64,000 bases of DNA from Crocinitomicaceae bacterium. GTDB lineage: Bacteria; Bacteroidota; Bacteroidia; Flavobacteriales_D; Crocinitomicaceae. Both the position numbers and the translations under genes were made by a program. Below, piece by piece: positions 9,292 to 17,434 of this stretch (position 1 is its first letter; every line of letters begins with the position of its first letter). The stretch spans positions 1 through 64,000 of the forward strand of contig JADJEU010000003.1 in NCBI GenBank assembly GCA_016709005.1. Direction: 5' to 3'. The notes beneath the pieces are model-generated. The model did not search any database and had not been told where the DNA came from. It was given only the letters and a program-made list of their open reading frames with translations.

Positions 9292-10402
9292 AGTAATCAT
9301 AAGCGGTGGCGGTACGGGTGGACATATCTTCCCGGCGGTAGCTATTGCCAATAAAATAAAAGAAGTTTATCCCAATTGCGAAATTCTTTTTGTCGGCGCA
9401 GAAGGAAAAATGGAAATGGAAAAAGTTCCAAAAGCAGGATATAAAATTGTTGGATTACCCATTCGCGGGTTGCAACGAAAATTGACATTGTCCAATTTGA
9501 TGTTCCCTTTTAAACTGATATCAAGTTTGTGGAAAGCAAAACGAATCATTAAAGAGTTTAAACCAGATATTGCCATTGGTGTGGGTGGTTATGCAAGTGC
9601 AGCAACGCTGAGAGTAGCTTCCAGAATGGGCGTTCCGACATTGATTCAAGAACAAAACTCATATCCCGGAATTACAAATAAATGGTTGGCGTCACGCGCA
9701 AAAACGATTTGTGTTGCGTACGAAAATTTAGATCGCTTTTTCCCTAAAGAGAAAATTGTGATGACCGGAAATCCAGTTCGCATGGAGATGGTCAACATCG
9801 CAGGCAAACGAGAAAAAGCATCGGTACATTTTAAATTAAATCCTTCCAAAAAAACAGTATTAATTATTGGTGGCAGTTTAGGCGCACGCACTTTGAATGA
9901 GAGTTTCAAGTTGCAAATCCAAAAATTAATTGAGGCCGATATTCAACTTCATTTGGCAATGTGGTAAAGTATATCTGGATCAGCTCAAACCAGAGATTGA
10001 ATCGCTGAGCTCAAAGCAAATTTATTTGTCTGATTTTGTCTACGAAATGGATTTAGCCTACGCCGCTGCAGACCTTATTGTATCAAGAGCAGGAGCAATT
10101 TCAGTATCTGAAGTTTGTTTGGTCGGAAAACCGGTGATTTTAGTTCCATCACCAAATGTTGCAGAAGATCATCAAACTAAAAACGCCATGGCATTGGTTC
10201 AAAAAAATGCGGCGGTTCTTGTGAAGGATATCGATGCGAAAAATCTTTAGTAGATAAAACAATTGAATTATTGAATGATCAAAAGGCCTGCGCCGATCTT
10301 TCAAAAAATATAAAAACATTAGCCATTCCAGATGCACCGGAACGGATTTTAAAAGAAATAGAAAAATTGATCGCAGCGGACGGGCTCGCCCCGTCCCATT
10401 GA
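9278..10402 (+). CDS. murG: MurG, lipid II-forming GlcNAc transferase, broken by two frameshifts
   Basis: Membrane-associated GT28 enzyme that converts lipid I to lipid II. The N-terminal donor/acceptor loop GGGTGGHIFPA is at residues 10-20. The first frame ends at 9967. The family continues in another frame (IWQCGKVYLDQ) up to 10250, and then in a third frame from VDKTIELL to a stop at 10402. The breaks map to 9948-9953 (one extra base or two missing) and to the T3 run at 10246-10248 (one missing T). Repaired length is about 374 aa, normal for MurG. The start overlaps ftsW by 14 bases. The last nine codons lie in a GC-rich hairpin repeat. Being essential and single-copy here, it is unlikely to be a true pseudogene. 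Confidence 0.88.
10375..10397. repeat. GC-rich hairpin repeat, REP-like, copy 2
   Basis: Inverted repeat GGACGGG at 10378-10384 and CCCGTCC at 10390-10396 around the loop CTCGC. Loop and flanks match the copy at 1487-1509, while stem differences are compensated on both arms. The element lies in the 3' end of murG and supplies its terminal codons (AADGLAPSH). Confidence 0.6.
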
Positions 10403-10426
10403 TAAACGCAGATTGGAATAAAAAAA

Positions 10427-11797
10427 ATGAAATTCAACGACATCCATACAGTTTATTTTGTTGGCATCGGAGGCATCGGAATGAGTGCCCTTGCACGCTA
10501 TTTTAAATCGCAGGGGAAAGATGTCAGAGGCTATGATAAAACAAGTACTGATCTCACCAAACAATTGGAATCAGAAGGTATTGCCATTCATTATGAAGAT
10601 CAAGGTGCAGCTGTCTTAAAAGATCTCGATAAAAAATCAACCCTTGTTATTTTTACGCCTGCCATTCCAAAAGATCATCAGGAATTAAATGCGTTTATAA
10701 AAGAAGAATTCTATTTAATAAAACGCGCAAAAGCCCTTGGAATCATTTCAAGTGAGCTCGAAACATTTGCTGTTGCAGGTACGCATGGAAAAACAACAAC
10801 GAGCACTTTATTAGCTTATGTTTTAAGTACAACCCCAGAAAAATGCAATGCCTTTGTAGGTGGTATTTCTTCCAACTTTCATTCGAATACGTTGATTGAA
10901 CCAAATTCAAAAAGAGTAGTGGTAGAGGCAGATGAGTTTGACCGCTCCTTTTTGCAACTGGATCCAAATTATGCGATTATAACCAGCATGGACGCAGATC
11001 ATTTGGATATTTACGGCGATGGTTCCCATCTGCTTGAATCGTTCAATGATTTTATGAATCGGGTAAATGCAAACGGCATGTTGATGCTGAATGTCAATTT
11101 AGATATTTCGAATTTCAAGTTTGAGCATCCGATAAAAAAACTTACTTACGGTTTATCATCAAAGGCTGATTGGAGTGCTTCGAACCTGCGCTATGAAAAC
11201 GGAACTTTTTTATTTGACATTCAATCTCCAAAAACTGAATATAAAAATGTTGAATTAGGAATTCCCGGCTCACACAATTGTGAAAATGCGTTAGCTGTTT
11301 TTGCCTTATTGTCTGAGCTTGGATTTGATGAAAAAGTTTTGCGACATGGCCTGTCCTCTTTCAAAGGTGTTCAACGTCGATTTGATTTTCAGGTAAGACG
11401 TGAAGATGTTGTCGTTATTGATGATTATGCGCATCATCCAACCGAGATCGAAGCCTTTTTATCTTCAGTCAAAAAATTATATCCGACCAAAAAGATCACG
11501 GCTATTTTTCAGCCTCATCTCTTTAGCAGAACCAGAGATTTTTTAGATGGATTTGCAAAATCACTTGCTATATGTGATGAGCTTTTTCTGTTAGATATTT
11601 ACCCGGCGCGAGAACTACCAATTCCGGGAATCACGAGTCAGTTTTTATTGGATCAGATCAATCTCACAAATAAAAAAATGAGTTCAAAACAAACCATCGT
11701 TTCTGATCTTAAAAGTGAAAAAAGAGAAGTCATTTTAATCATTGGTGCCGGCGATATTGATACCTGTGTTAAACCAATTGCTGAGGCCTACAAATAG
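10427..11797 (+). CDS. murC: MurC, UDP-MurNAc : L-alanine ligase
   Basis: Cytoplasmic Mur ligase that starts the stem peptide. The N-terminal Rossmann segment VYFVGIGGIGMSALA (residues 9-23) is typical of MurC, and the ATP loop AGTHGKTTTS is at 117-126. DDYAHHPTEIEA near 330-341 is the usual MurC C-terminal-domain motif. 456 aa is normal. The stop is immediately followed by the ftsQ ATG. Confidence 0.96.
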   Translation: MKFNDIHTVYFVGIGGIGMSALARYFKSQGKDVRGYDKTSTDLTKQLESEGIAIHYEDQGAAVLKDLDKKSTLVIFTPAIPKDHQELNAFIKEEFYLIKRAKALGIISSELETFAVAGTHGKTTTSTLLAYVLSTTPEKCNAFVGGISSNFHSNTLIEPNSKRVVVEADEFDRSFLQLDPNYAIITSMDADHLDIYGDGSHLLESFNDFMNRVNANGMLMLNVNLDISNFKFEHPIKKLTYGLSSKADWSASNLRYENGTFLFDIQSPKTEYKNVELGIPGSHNCENALAVFALLSELGFDEKVLRHGLSSFKGVQRRFDFQVRREDVVVIDDYAHHPTEIEAFLSSVKKLYPTKKITAIFQPHLFSRTRDFLDGFAKSLAICDELFLLDIYPARELPIPGITSQFLLDQINLTNKKMSSKQTIVSDLKSEKREVILIIGAGDIDTCVKPIAEAYK

Positions 11798-12583
11798 ATG
11801 AAAAGCTGGATCAAATATGTGTTGTGGACACTCTTTATTACGGGAGTAGTCATCATCATGTCATTTGCAAACAGCAGGCAGGAAACCAAAATAATTGGCA
11901 TGCCTGAGATTGATATTGAGATTACAGATCACATGCTTTTTCTCACAAAAGATCAGGTAAGAACCCGTTTGATTGATCGAAATTTAATTGCTGAAAACAA
12001 ACAATACAGTGATAATGATATTGCTGCTATTGAACGCGAAATAGAAGGTATGGCGGAGGTTCGAAACGTCGATGTCTACGTTTACGTTTCGGGCGCCTGG
12101 TCAATCGATATTGAACTCAGAAAGCCCATTGCAAGGATTTTTAACATGGATAACAGCAGCTGTTATTTGGATGAAGATGGACACCTGATGCCTTTGTCTG
12201 AAACTTATACAGCCCGTGTGCTTACTATCAATGGGTTCGTCAATGAAACCAACATGGGCAAAAATGTGGATGAGATAATCAACAATGATAGTTTGAAAAC
12301 TATTGAAATCCTCGATGATTTGTACGCGATTTCGCAATATGTTTGTTCGGATGAGTTCTTTTCAGCGCAAATCACGCATGTCTTTGTGAATCAATACAAC
12401 GAATTTGAATTGATTCCCAGAGTGGGTGATCAGCGGATTCTTTTTGGCAATTCAGACAATATTCAGGGCAAATTTAAAAAGCTTGAATATTTCTATGCAG
12501 AAGGAATCAGCAGAGCAGGGTGGGAGAACTTTGATACGATTAATGTGATGTACAAGAGCAAAGTGTATTGCTCATATAGATAG
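11798..12583 (+). CDS. ftsQ: FtsQ-like division protein
   Basis: Bitopic membrane protein of 261 aa, with one membrane segment at about residues 7-23 and an extracytoplasmic remainder. MAEVRNVDVYVYVSGAWSIDIELRKPIARIF is split here only by description: the MAEVRNVDVYV part begins the POTRA-like region and RKPIARIF ends its first beta block. The pattern of a secondary structure ending in such an R-P-x-A-R strand is typical of FtsQ. Position between murC and ftsA supports the call. Confidence 0.85.
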   Translation: MKSWIKYVLWTLFITGVVIIMSFANSRQETKIIGMPEIDIEITDHMLFLTKDQVRTRLIDRNLIAENKQYSDNDIAAIEREIEGMAEVRNVDVYVYVSGAWSIDIELRKPIARIFNMDNSSCYLDEDGHLMPLSETYTARVLTINGFVNETNMGKNVDEIINNDSLKTIEILDDLYAISQYVCSDEFFSAQITHVFVNQYNEFELIPRVGDQRILFGNSDNIQGKFKKLEYFYAEGISRAGWENFDTINVMYKSKVYCSYR

Positions 12584-12590
12584 AAAAATT

Positions 12591-13898
12591 ATGTCAGAAA
12601 TTGTAGTAGGATTGGATATCGGAACAACCAAAATTGCTTGTATCGTTGGTCGCAGAACGGAGCATGGCAAAATTGAAATTCTTTCTATCGGCAAGGCAGA
12701 GAGTGTGGGTGTGACACGTGGTGTTGTATCCAACATTGAAAAAACAGTGCAGTCCATTAAGGCAGCTGTTCAGGAAGCTCAATCCAAAGTGAAGGGAGAG
12801 CTTGTGGTGCGTGTTGTGAATGTTGGTATTGCTGGTCAGCATATCAGCAGCTTGCAACATAGAGGTATGTTAACGCGTAGAAGTCTGGATACTGAAATTT
12901 CTCAGAACGATATTGATGCGCTGATTGAAGACATGTACAAATTGGTTGTGCAACCAGGTGAAGAAATTATTCACGTGTTGCCACAAGAATATATTGTTGA
13001 TCAGGCACAAGGAATTAAAGATCCGATTGGAATGGCAGGTATGCGTCTGGAAGCAAATTTCCACATCATTACCGGTCACATTGCAGCTGCAAAAAACATT
13101 AAAAAATGTGTTGACAAAGCAGGATTGGAAGTAGATGAAATGATTCTGGAACCGCTTGCATCTTCAGAAGCTGTATTGAGTGATGAAGAAAAAGAAGCCG
13201 GAGTTGTATTAGTTGATATCGGTGGTGGTACAACGGATATCGCGATTTTTCAAGATGGAATTATCAGACATACTGCGGTGATTCCATTTGGTGGTAATGT
13301 GATTTCTGAAGATATTAAAGAAGGCTGCACGATTATGAAACGTCATGCAGAATTATTGAAAATGAAATTCGGTTCAGCACTTGCAAGCGAGTGTCACGAT
13401 AACGAAGTAGTCTGTATTCCTGGATTGCGTGGACGTGAACCAAAAGAAATCTCTGTGAGAAATTTGGCTTCAATCATTCAGGCAAGAATGGAAGAAATTA
13501 TCGAACACGTTTATTACGAAATCAAAAATTCTGGCTTTGAGAAAAAACTCATTGGTGGAATTGTGGTGACGGGCGGTGGTGCACAATTGAAACACGTAAC
13601 GCAATTGTTTGAATACATTACCGGAATGGATACGCGTATCGGTTATCCGAACGAACATCTTGCACCAACTACTACCATTGAAAATATTACAAGCCCGATG
13701 TACGCAACAGGAATTGGACTGGTTGTAAAAGGCTTCGCAGGTACGTTGAGAAAAGAAGAAGTGAAAGTAGAAAATTCAAAGGTAGAAGAACCAGTAACAA
13801 CATCCGCTGCACCAAAAAATCACTCGACTAAAACCAAGGGTGGTTTCTTTGATAAGATTCTTACAAAGAGCAGAACGTGGTTTGAAGAAGAAGATTAG
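12591..13898 (+). CDS. ftsA: FtsA, actin-like membrane anchor of the Z ring
   Basis: Actin-fold ATPase that tethers FtsZ to the membrane and recruits later division proteins. The first phosphate loop DIGTTK is at residues 9-14, the second is DIGGGTTDIAIF (around 209-220), and an adenosine motif VVTGGGAQL lies around 325. The 1C (SHS2) subdomain sits between. The C-terminal tail is polar and then ends in FFDKILTKSRTWFEEE, a plausible amphipathic membrane-targeting helix. 435 aa is normal. Confidence 0.95.
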   Translation: MSEIVVGLDIGTTKIACIVGRRTEHGKIEILSIGKAESVGVTRGVVSNIEKTVQSIKAAVQEAQSKVKGELVVRVVNVGIAGQHISSLQHRGMLTRRSLDTEISQNDIDALIEDMYKLVVQPGEEIIHVLPQEYIVDQAQGIKDPIGMAGMRLEANFHIITGHIAAAKNIKKCVDKAGLEVDEMILEPLASSEAVLSDEEKEAGVVLVDIGGGTTDIAIFQDGIIRHTAVIPFGGNVISEDIKEGCTIMKRHAELLKMKFGSALASECHDNEVVCIPGLRGREPKEISVRNLASIIQARMEEIIEHVYYEIKNSGFEKKLIGGIVVTGGGAQLKHVTQLFEYITGMDTRIGYPNEHLAPTTTIENITSPMYATGIGLVVKGFAGTLRKEEVKVENSKVEEPVTTSAAPKNHSTKTKGGFFDKILTKSRTWFEEED

Positions 13899-13911
13899 TA
13901 AATGAAGCAAT

Positions 13912-13967
13912 AGCCGTCAGCCATAAGGACAATTTACTCATGGCTCTTGCCTGATGGCTAGTGGCTC
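13912..13967. repeat. Inverted repeat of TAGCC/ATGGCT type upstream of ftsZ
   Basis: AGCCAT at 13919-13924 and ATGGCT at 13940-13945 form the inner arms. The outer segments AGCCGTCAGCCAT and GATGGCTAGTGGCT are also near reverse complements. The whole fills the gap between ftsA and the FtsZ-conserved region and contains the GTG that would be an alternative ftsZ start. I read it as a dispersed intergenic repeat. Confidence 0.5.
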
Positions 13968-14014
13968 AAAAAAAGATAATAACCGGCCGCAAGGCCACCC
14001 TAAAACCGAATATT

Positions 14015-15688
14015 ATGGAATTTGATTTGCCAAAAGATCTGTCATCAATCATCAAAGTTGTTGGTGTTGGAGGCGGCGGTAGCAATGCCGTGAATCACAT
14101 GTTTAATCAAGGCATTAAAGGTGTTGACTTTGTTGTATGTAATACCGATCAACAGGCTTTGGATATGAGTCCGGTGCCATTAAAAATACAATTGGGAGCA
14201 AGCCTTACTGAAGGTCGCGGAGCAGGAGCAATTCCTGAAATTGGAAAAAATGCTGCAATTGAAAATATCGAAGACATTCGTGCTTTCTTGTCAAAAGGAA
14301 CTAAAATGGTTTTCATCACGGCTGGTATGGGTGGTGGAACTGGAACAGGTGCTGCTCCGGTAATTGCACGTGTTGCAAAAGAACTCGATATTTTAACCGT
14401 CGGAATTGTTACTGTTCCATTTGCGTTTGAAGGAAAAAAACGTAAACAACAAGCTGAAGAAGGTTTGCAGGAAATGCGCGCCAATGTTGATACCTTATTG
14501 ATCATCAACAATGACAGATTGCGTGAGATGTATGGTAATCTTTCTTTGGGAAGTGCCTTCACGCAAGCTGATAATGTTTTGGCTATTGCAGCTAAAGGAA
14601 TTGCTGAAGTGATTTCTGTTACCGGTTTAATCAACGTAGATTTCAACGACGTAAACACTGTTATGAAAAATAGCGGTGTTGCCATCATGGGATCATCAAC
14701 TGCAGAAGGTGAACACCGTGCCATTGAAGCGGTGAAGAGCGCACTTTCTTCTCCATTGTTAAATGATAATGACATTAAAGGAGCAAAATATGTTCTCTTA
14801 AACATCACCTACGGAAACAAAGAAATTTTGATGGATGAAATCGGAATCATTACTGATTATATTCAGGATGAAGCGGGTTCAACTGCTGATGTTATCTGGG
14901 GTCATGGATATGATGAGACCTTAGGTGATTCAATCAATTTGACATTAATTGCAACAGGATTTAATTCAGCTTTGTTAACTGGTTTTGAAAAAGCTGCTGA
15001 AAAAACAGTGATTAATCTGGAAGATGAAAGCGTTCCGACAATGATCACCCAACCAGTTTTACAACCTGTAAATACAATCGTTGAAAACACAATTATTGAA
15101 GAAACAACAACTGAATCTTTCACAGAAGAGTCAACCATTACCTTCAAGTCTGAAGAAGAAGAAATGCCTTATCTGAAAATTAAAGATGAGACGGTTTCAC
15201 AGACTGAAATTAACTGGAGCTTTTCTTCGGAATCAGTAAAAGAATCTTCAGATGAAATTAGTTTCGAATCAAAATCAGAAACTTTTGAATCTTCAAATTC
15301 AGATTCATTTGTATCTAAAAAAGAAGATGTAACCGAGGAGAAAGAAGACGTGATTCGTCACATGCTTACAGATGATTTGGATGAGCGTTTTGACTCAAAC
15401 GATAATCTGCAAACAAAAACTCCTTTGTCATTGGACGAGCAACAAAAACGCACCAAAGAAAGAATGGAACGTATTCAGTCGTATACTTCAAAACTGAAAA
15501 CGTCATCTGGTCTTTCGGATCTTGAAAAAGAGCCGGCGTACAAAAGAAAAAATGTTGCGATCAATGACATCCCTCACTCTTCTGAAGATCAAATGAGCAA
15601 ATTCACATTATCAGAAGAAACCGAAGACGGCAAACGCAAATTCGGTTTGAAAGAGAATAACTCTTTCCTTCATGACAATGTTGATTAG
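14015..15688 (+). CDS. ftsZ: FtsZ, tubulin-like division GTPase
   Basis: Polymerises at mid-cell into the Z ring. VGVGGGGSNAVNHMF near the N-terminus and the tubulin signature GGGTGTG (residues 106-112 from the ATG at 14015) are intact. The protein is long, 557 aa: after the GTPase and C-terminal domains comes a Ser/Glu/Thr-rich linker of about 190 residues. It ends in NNSFLHDNVD, the form of C-terminal peptide I associate with flavobacterial FtsZ. A GTG at 13961 would add 18 residues (MAQKKIITGRK...), but it falls in the upstream repeat, so I prefer the ATG at 14015 just before FDLPKDLSS. Neither start has a clear Shine-Dalgarno. Confidence 0.94.
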   Translation: MEFDLPKDLSSIIKVVGVGGGGSNAVNHMFNQGIKGVDFVVCNTDQQALDMSPVPLKIQLGASLTEGRGAGAIPEIGKNAAIENIEDIRAFLSKGTKMVFITAGMGGGTGTGAAPVIARVAKELDILTVGIVTVPFAFEGKKRKQQAEEGLQEMRANVDTLLIINNDRLREMYGNLSLGSAFTQADNVLAIAAKGIAEVISVTGLINVDFNDVNTVMKNSGVAIMGSSTAEGEHRAIEAVKSALSSPLLNDNDIKGAKYVLLNITYGNKEILMDEIGIITDYIQDEAGSTADVIWGHGYDETLGDSINLTLIATGFNSALLTGFEKAAEKTVINLEDESVPTMITQPVLQPVNTIVENTIIEETTTESFTEESTITFKSEEEEMPYLKIKDETVSQTEINWSFSSESVKESSDEISFESKSETFESSNSDSFVSKKEDVTEEKEDVIRHMLTDDLDERFDSNDNLQTKTPLSLDEQQKRTKERMERIQSYTSKLKTSSGLSDLEKEPAYKRKNVAINDIPHSSEDQMSKFTLSEETEDGKRKFGLKENNSFLHDNVD

Positions 15689-15711
15689 GAAATAGTTTTT
15701 ATATCAGAGAA

Positions 15712-15739
15712 ATGCTCACCGAAAGGTGGGCATTTTTTG
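15712..15739 (+). terminator. Rho-independent terminator of the division cluster
   Basis: Stem ATGCTCACC (15712-15720), loop GAAA, stem GGTGGGCAT (15725-15733) with one G-T wobble, then a six-base T run. It lies 23 bases after the ftsZ stop, as expected for the end of the mraZ-ftsZ transcription unit. Confidence 0.85.
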
Positions 15740-15750
15740 TTTGGGGGGGG

Positions 15751-15840
15751 ATTGTGACTTCGGCTCCGGTCAGTCACCATTTTTTCTATTACAACGTTTG
15801 CCTCCGGTGGTTAAGCGGAGCCGAAACCACCATTCTCGCG
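15751..15840. repeat. Intergenic repeat with TTCGGCTCCG inverted arms
   Basis: TTCGGCTCCG at 15759-15768 is exactly the reverse complement of CGGAGCCGAA at 15816-15825, and CACC/GGTGG tracts lie between them. A frame through this region (15712-15912) encodes a low-quality polypeptide made of the repeat, so I do not call a gene. This is probably a dispersed intergenic element. Confidence 0.5.
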
Positions 15841-15949
15841 GTGTTTTCATCCAGTTCGATTGAACCCAATAATATTCGTAGATTTGATTTTCTATTCCAA
15901 TCTTATTTGTGATTTGGAATTTTGAAATTGAAATTTAATTTTTGAACTT

Positions 15950-16396
15950 ATGAGTTTAACAGAAAAAATAAACAACGACATCAAGGAAGCAATGAAAGCG
16001 CGTGAGCAGGAAAAACTGAACGCATTGCGTGATATCAAAGCAAAACTATTATTGGAAGCAACCAGCGGAACTGGAGGTGTATCTGAAGAAGCAGAAAATA
16101 AAATTGTGATTAAGCTTCACAAACAACGGATGGAATCGTACGAGATTTTCAAACAACAAGGTCGTGCTGATTTGGCTGAACCCGAATTGTTTCAGGCAAA
16201 AATCATTGAGGCCTATCTCCCAAAAATGATGAGTGAAGATGAAATTCGTCAAGCTGTGCGCGAAAAGATGGCTGCTGTGGGTGCAACGGGACCTGCTGAT
16301 CTTCCTAAAGTAATGGGACCTATTATGGGACAACTAAACGGAAAAGCAGACGGAAAATTAATTTCTGAAATCGTAAAGCAGGAATTGAATAAATAA
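15950..16396 (+). CDS. yqeY: GatB/YqeY domain protein
   Basis: A 148-aa soluble protein matching the YqeY family, which resembles the tail domain of the GatB amidotransferase subunit. The family pattern is visible: an N-terminal helix with ALRDIKAKL, then EAYLPKMMSEDEIRQAV, and a C-terminal segment with VMGPIMGQLNGKADGK. Function is not firmly known; a link to tRNA-dependent amidation is inferred from the domain. It stands alone, with a terminator after it. Confidence 0.9.
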   Translation: MSLTEKINNDIKEAMKAREQEKLNALRDIKAKLLLEATSGTGGVSEEAENKIVIKLHKQRMESYEIFKQQGRADLAEPELFQAKIIEAYLPKMMSEDEIRQAVREKMAAVGATGPADLPKVMGPIMGQLNGKADGKLISEIVKQELNK

Positions 16397-16417
16397 TTTT
16401 CAATCGTATAAAAACAT

Positions 16418-16451
16418 AAACCGGACAACCAAAAGTTGATCCGGTTTTTTT
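16418..16451 (+). terminator. Rho-independent terminator after yqeY
   Basis: Stem AAACCGG (16418-16424) pairs with CCGGTTT (16441-16447). An inner CAAC/GTTG pair encloses an A-rich loop, and a T run extends to 16451. It sits 22 bases past the yqeY stop. Confidence 0.85.
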
Positions 16452-16593
16452 GAGTTTGGAATTTTGTCCCATAGGGGAATAACCACGCAGGGGAATTTTG
16501 ATATTTGTTTTGATTTTACATTTTAACAATTATACCTTTTCAAGCGATTGCAATCTATCAATTTCTCCCTCACCTTTGTCAAAAATTAATTCA

Positions 16594-17250
16594 ATGACAA
16601 ACGATTTTCATTTTGACGCACCTTTTTGTGAGCAAGAAGTTTCTAAACGATTCAATCAGCAATTTTCTGTTTCTGATGGATTGAAAGAGTTGCTGACGAA
16701 ACTGCATCAGCAGCCTGAATTGTATGCTCAGGAATCGTTTCATGATTTTGAGCTAAAAGAAATATATGTCTATCTCAAAGCAAGCCATGTTTACTATCTT
16801 GAATCCTGGTTGCCAAAAATAAATCAGACCGCATTTCAACTGAAATCAAATTATGGAAATGATTTTTTGGCAGTTCAAATTCTGACGCTTTTTCTAGAGC
16901 GCTATCAACTGGAATTAGAGCAACATATTGCGCACGAAGAACAGGTTCTTTTCAATTTTGTAGGCGAACTTTTGAATGCAAAATATTCCAGCGAGAAAAA
17001 AGATTTTGTGATCAATCATTTTTTATTTACACACAACGATAATGTAATTGTTCATCTCACGGAGCTCAAAGAAGATCTGATGAAATTTGAAAGTGGTTTG
17101 AAAGATAATCTGGTTTTTCAGGTTCTGTTTACACAATTGGAAATTTTTCAGAATGATTTATTGATTCATGGGCTGATTGAAGATGAAGTGTTTATTCCAA
17201 AAGTCCTGAGTCATATTCATGAAAATTTTGAGCGGTTGCAGCGTTTGTAG
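16594..17250 (+). CDS. Hemerythrin-like domain protein, RIC/YtfE type
   Basis: A 218-aa, all-helical protein resembling the hemerythrin-like di-iron domain of RIC (YtfE/ScdA) proteins, which are linked to repair of nitrosatively damaged iron-sulfur centres. Candidate ligands are spaced as expected: H65 (ASHVYYLESWLP), H111 and H114 with E115 (QHIAHEEQVLF), H147 (THNDN), and H192/E196 (HGLIEDEVFIP). The N-terminal ScdA domain is absent. The frame is open from 16498, but the first 32 residues are unlike the family, and the ATG at 16594 (MTNDFHFDAP) is the better start. Monocistronic. Confidence 0.7.
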   Translation: MTNDFHFDAPFCEQEVSKRFNQQFSVSDGLKELLTKLHQQPELYAQESFHDFELKEIYVYLKASHVYYLESWLPKINQTAFQLKSNYGNDFLAVQILTLFLERYQLELEQHIAHEEQVLFNFVGELLNAKYSSEKKDFVINHFLFTHNDNVIVHLTELKEDLMKFESGLKDNLVFQVLFTQLEIFQNDLLIHGLIEDEVFIPKVLSHIHENFERLQRL

Positions 17251-17270
17251 AGAAGTGCTGTTGGTTAACC

Positions 17271-17396
17271 GTCATCTCGACCGCAGGGAGAGATCCCATT
17301 AAGGTTAACGCTAAATCTCAAAAAACGTCGAACGTAAACTCCACCAGATTTCTCGTCGTTTATTGCAATTAAGCAATAAACTCTGTCGAAATGACG
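17271..17396. repeat. Intergenic inverted repeat (GTCATCTCGACC ... GTCGAAATGACG)
   Basis: The left end GTCATCTCGACCGCAGGGAG and right end CTGTCGAAATGACG are imperfect reverse complements. Inner parts contain AGATCCC and AGATTTCTCGTCG in the same inverted sense, and a small hairpin TTATTGC/GCAATAA near 17360-17379. This matches a kind of dispersed repeat common between genes in Bacteroidetes. It fills the gap between a + and a - gene and may end both transcripts. Confidence 0.6.
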
Positions 17397-17434
17397 CTCT
17401 GAATGAACGCGCTAAGAATTAGAGTTTCTGAGTT

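Noticed and set aside
9278..10402. murG as a true pseudogene
   Set aside because: Essential and the only murG seen in a complete division cluster; breaks resemble other indels in the window.
14149..14808. 219-codon open frame antisense to ftsZ
   Set aside because: It mirrors the conserved FtsZ GTPase region; a shadow of strong codon bias, with low-complexity Ala/Pro/Ser content.
15712..15912. Open frame of 66 codons after ftsZ
   Set aside because: It starts inside the terminator and consists of the inverted-repeat element; no family features.
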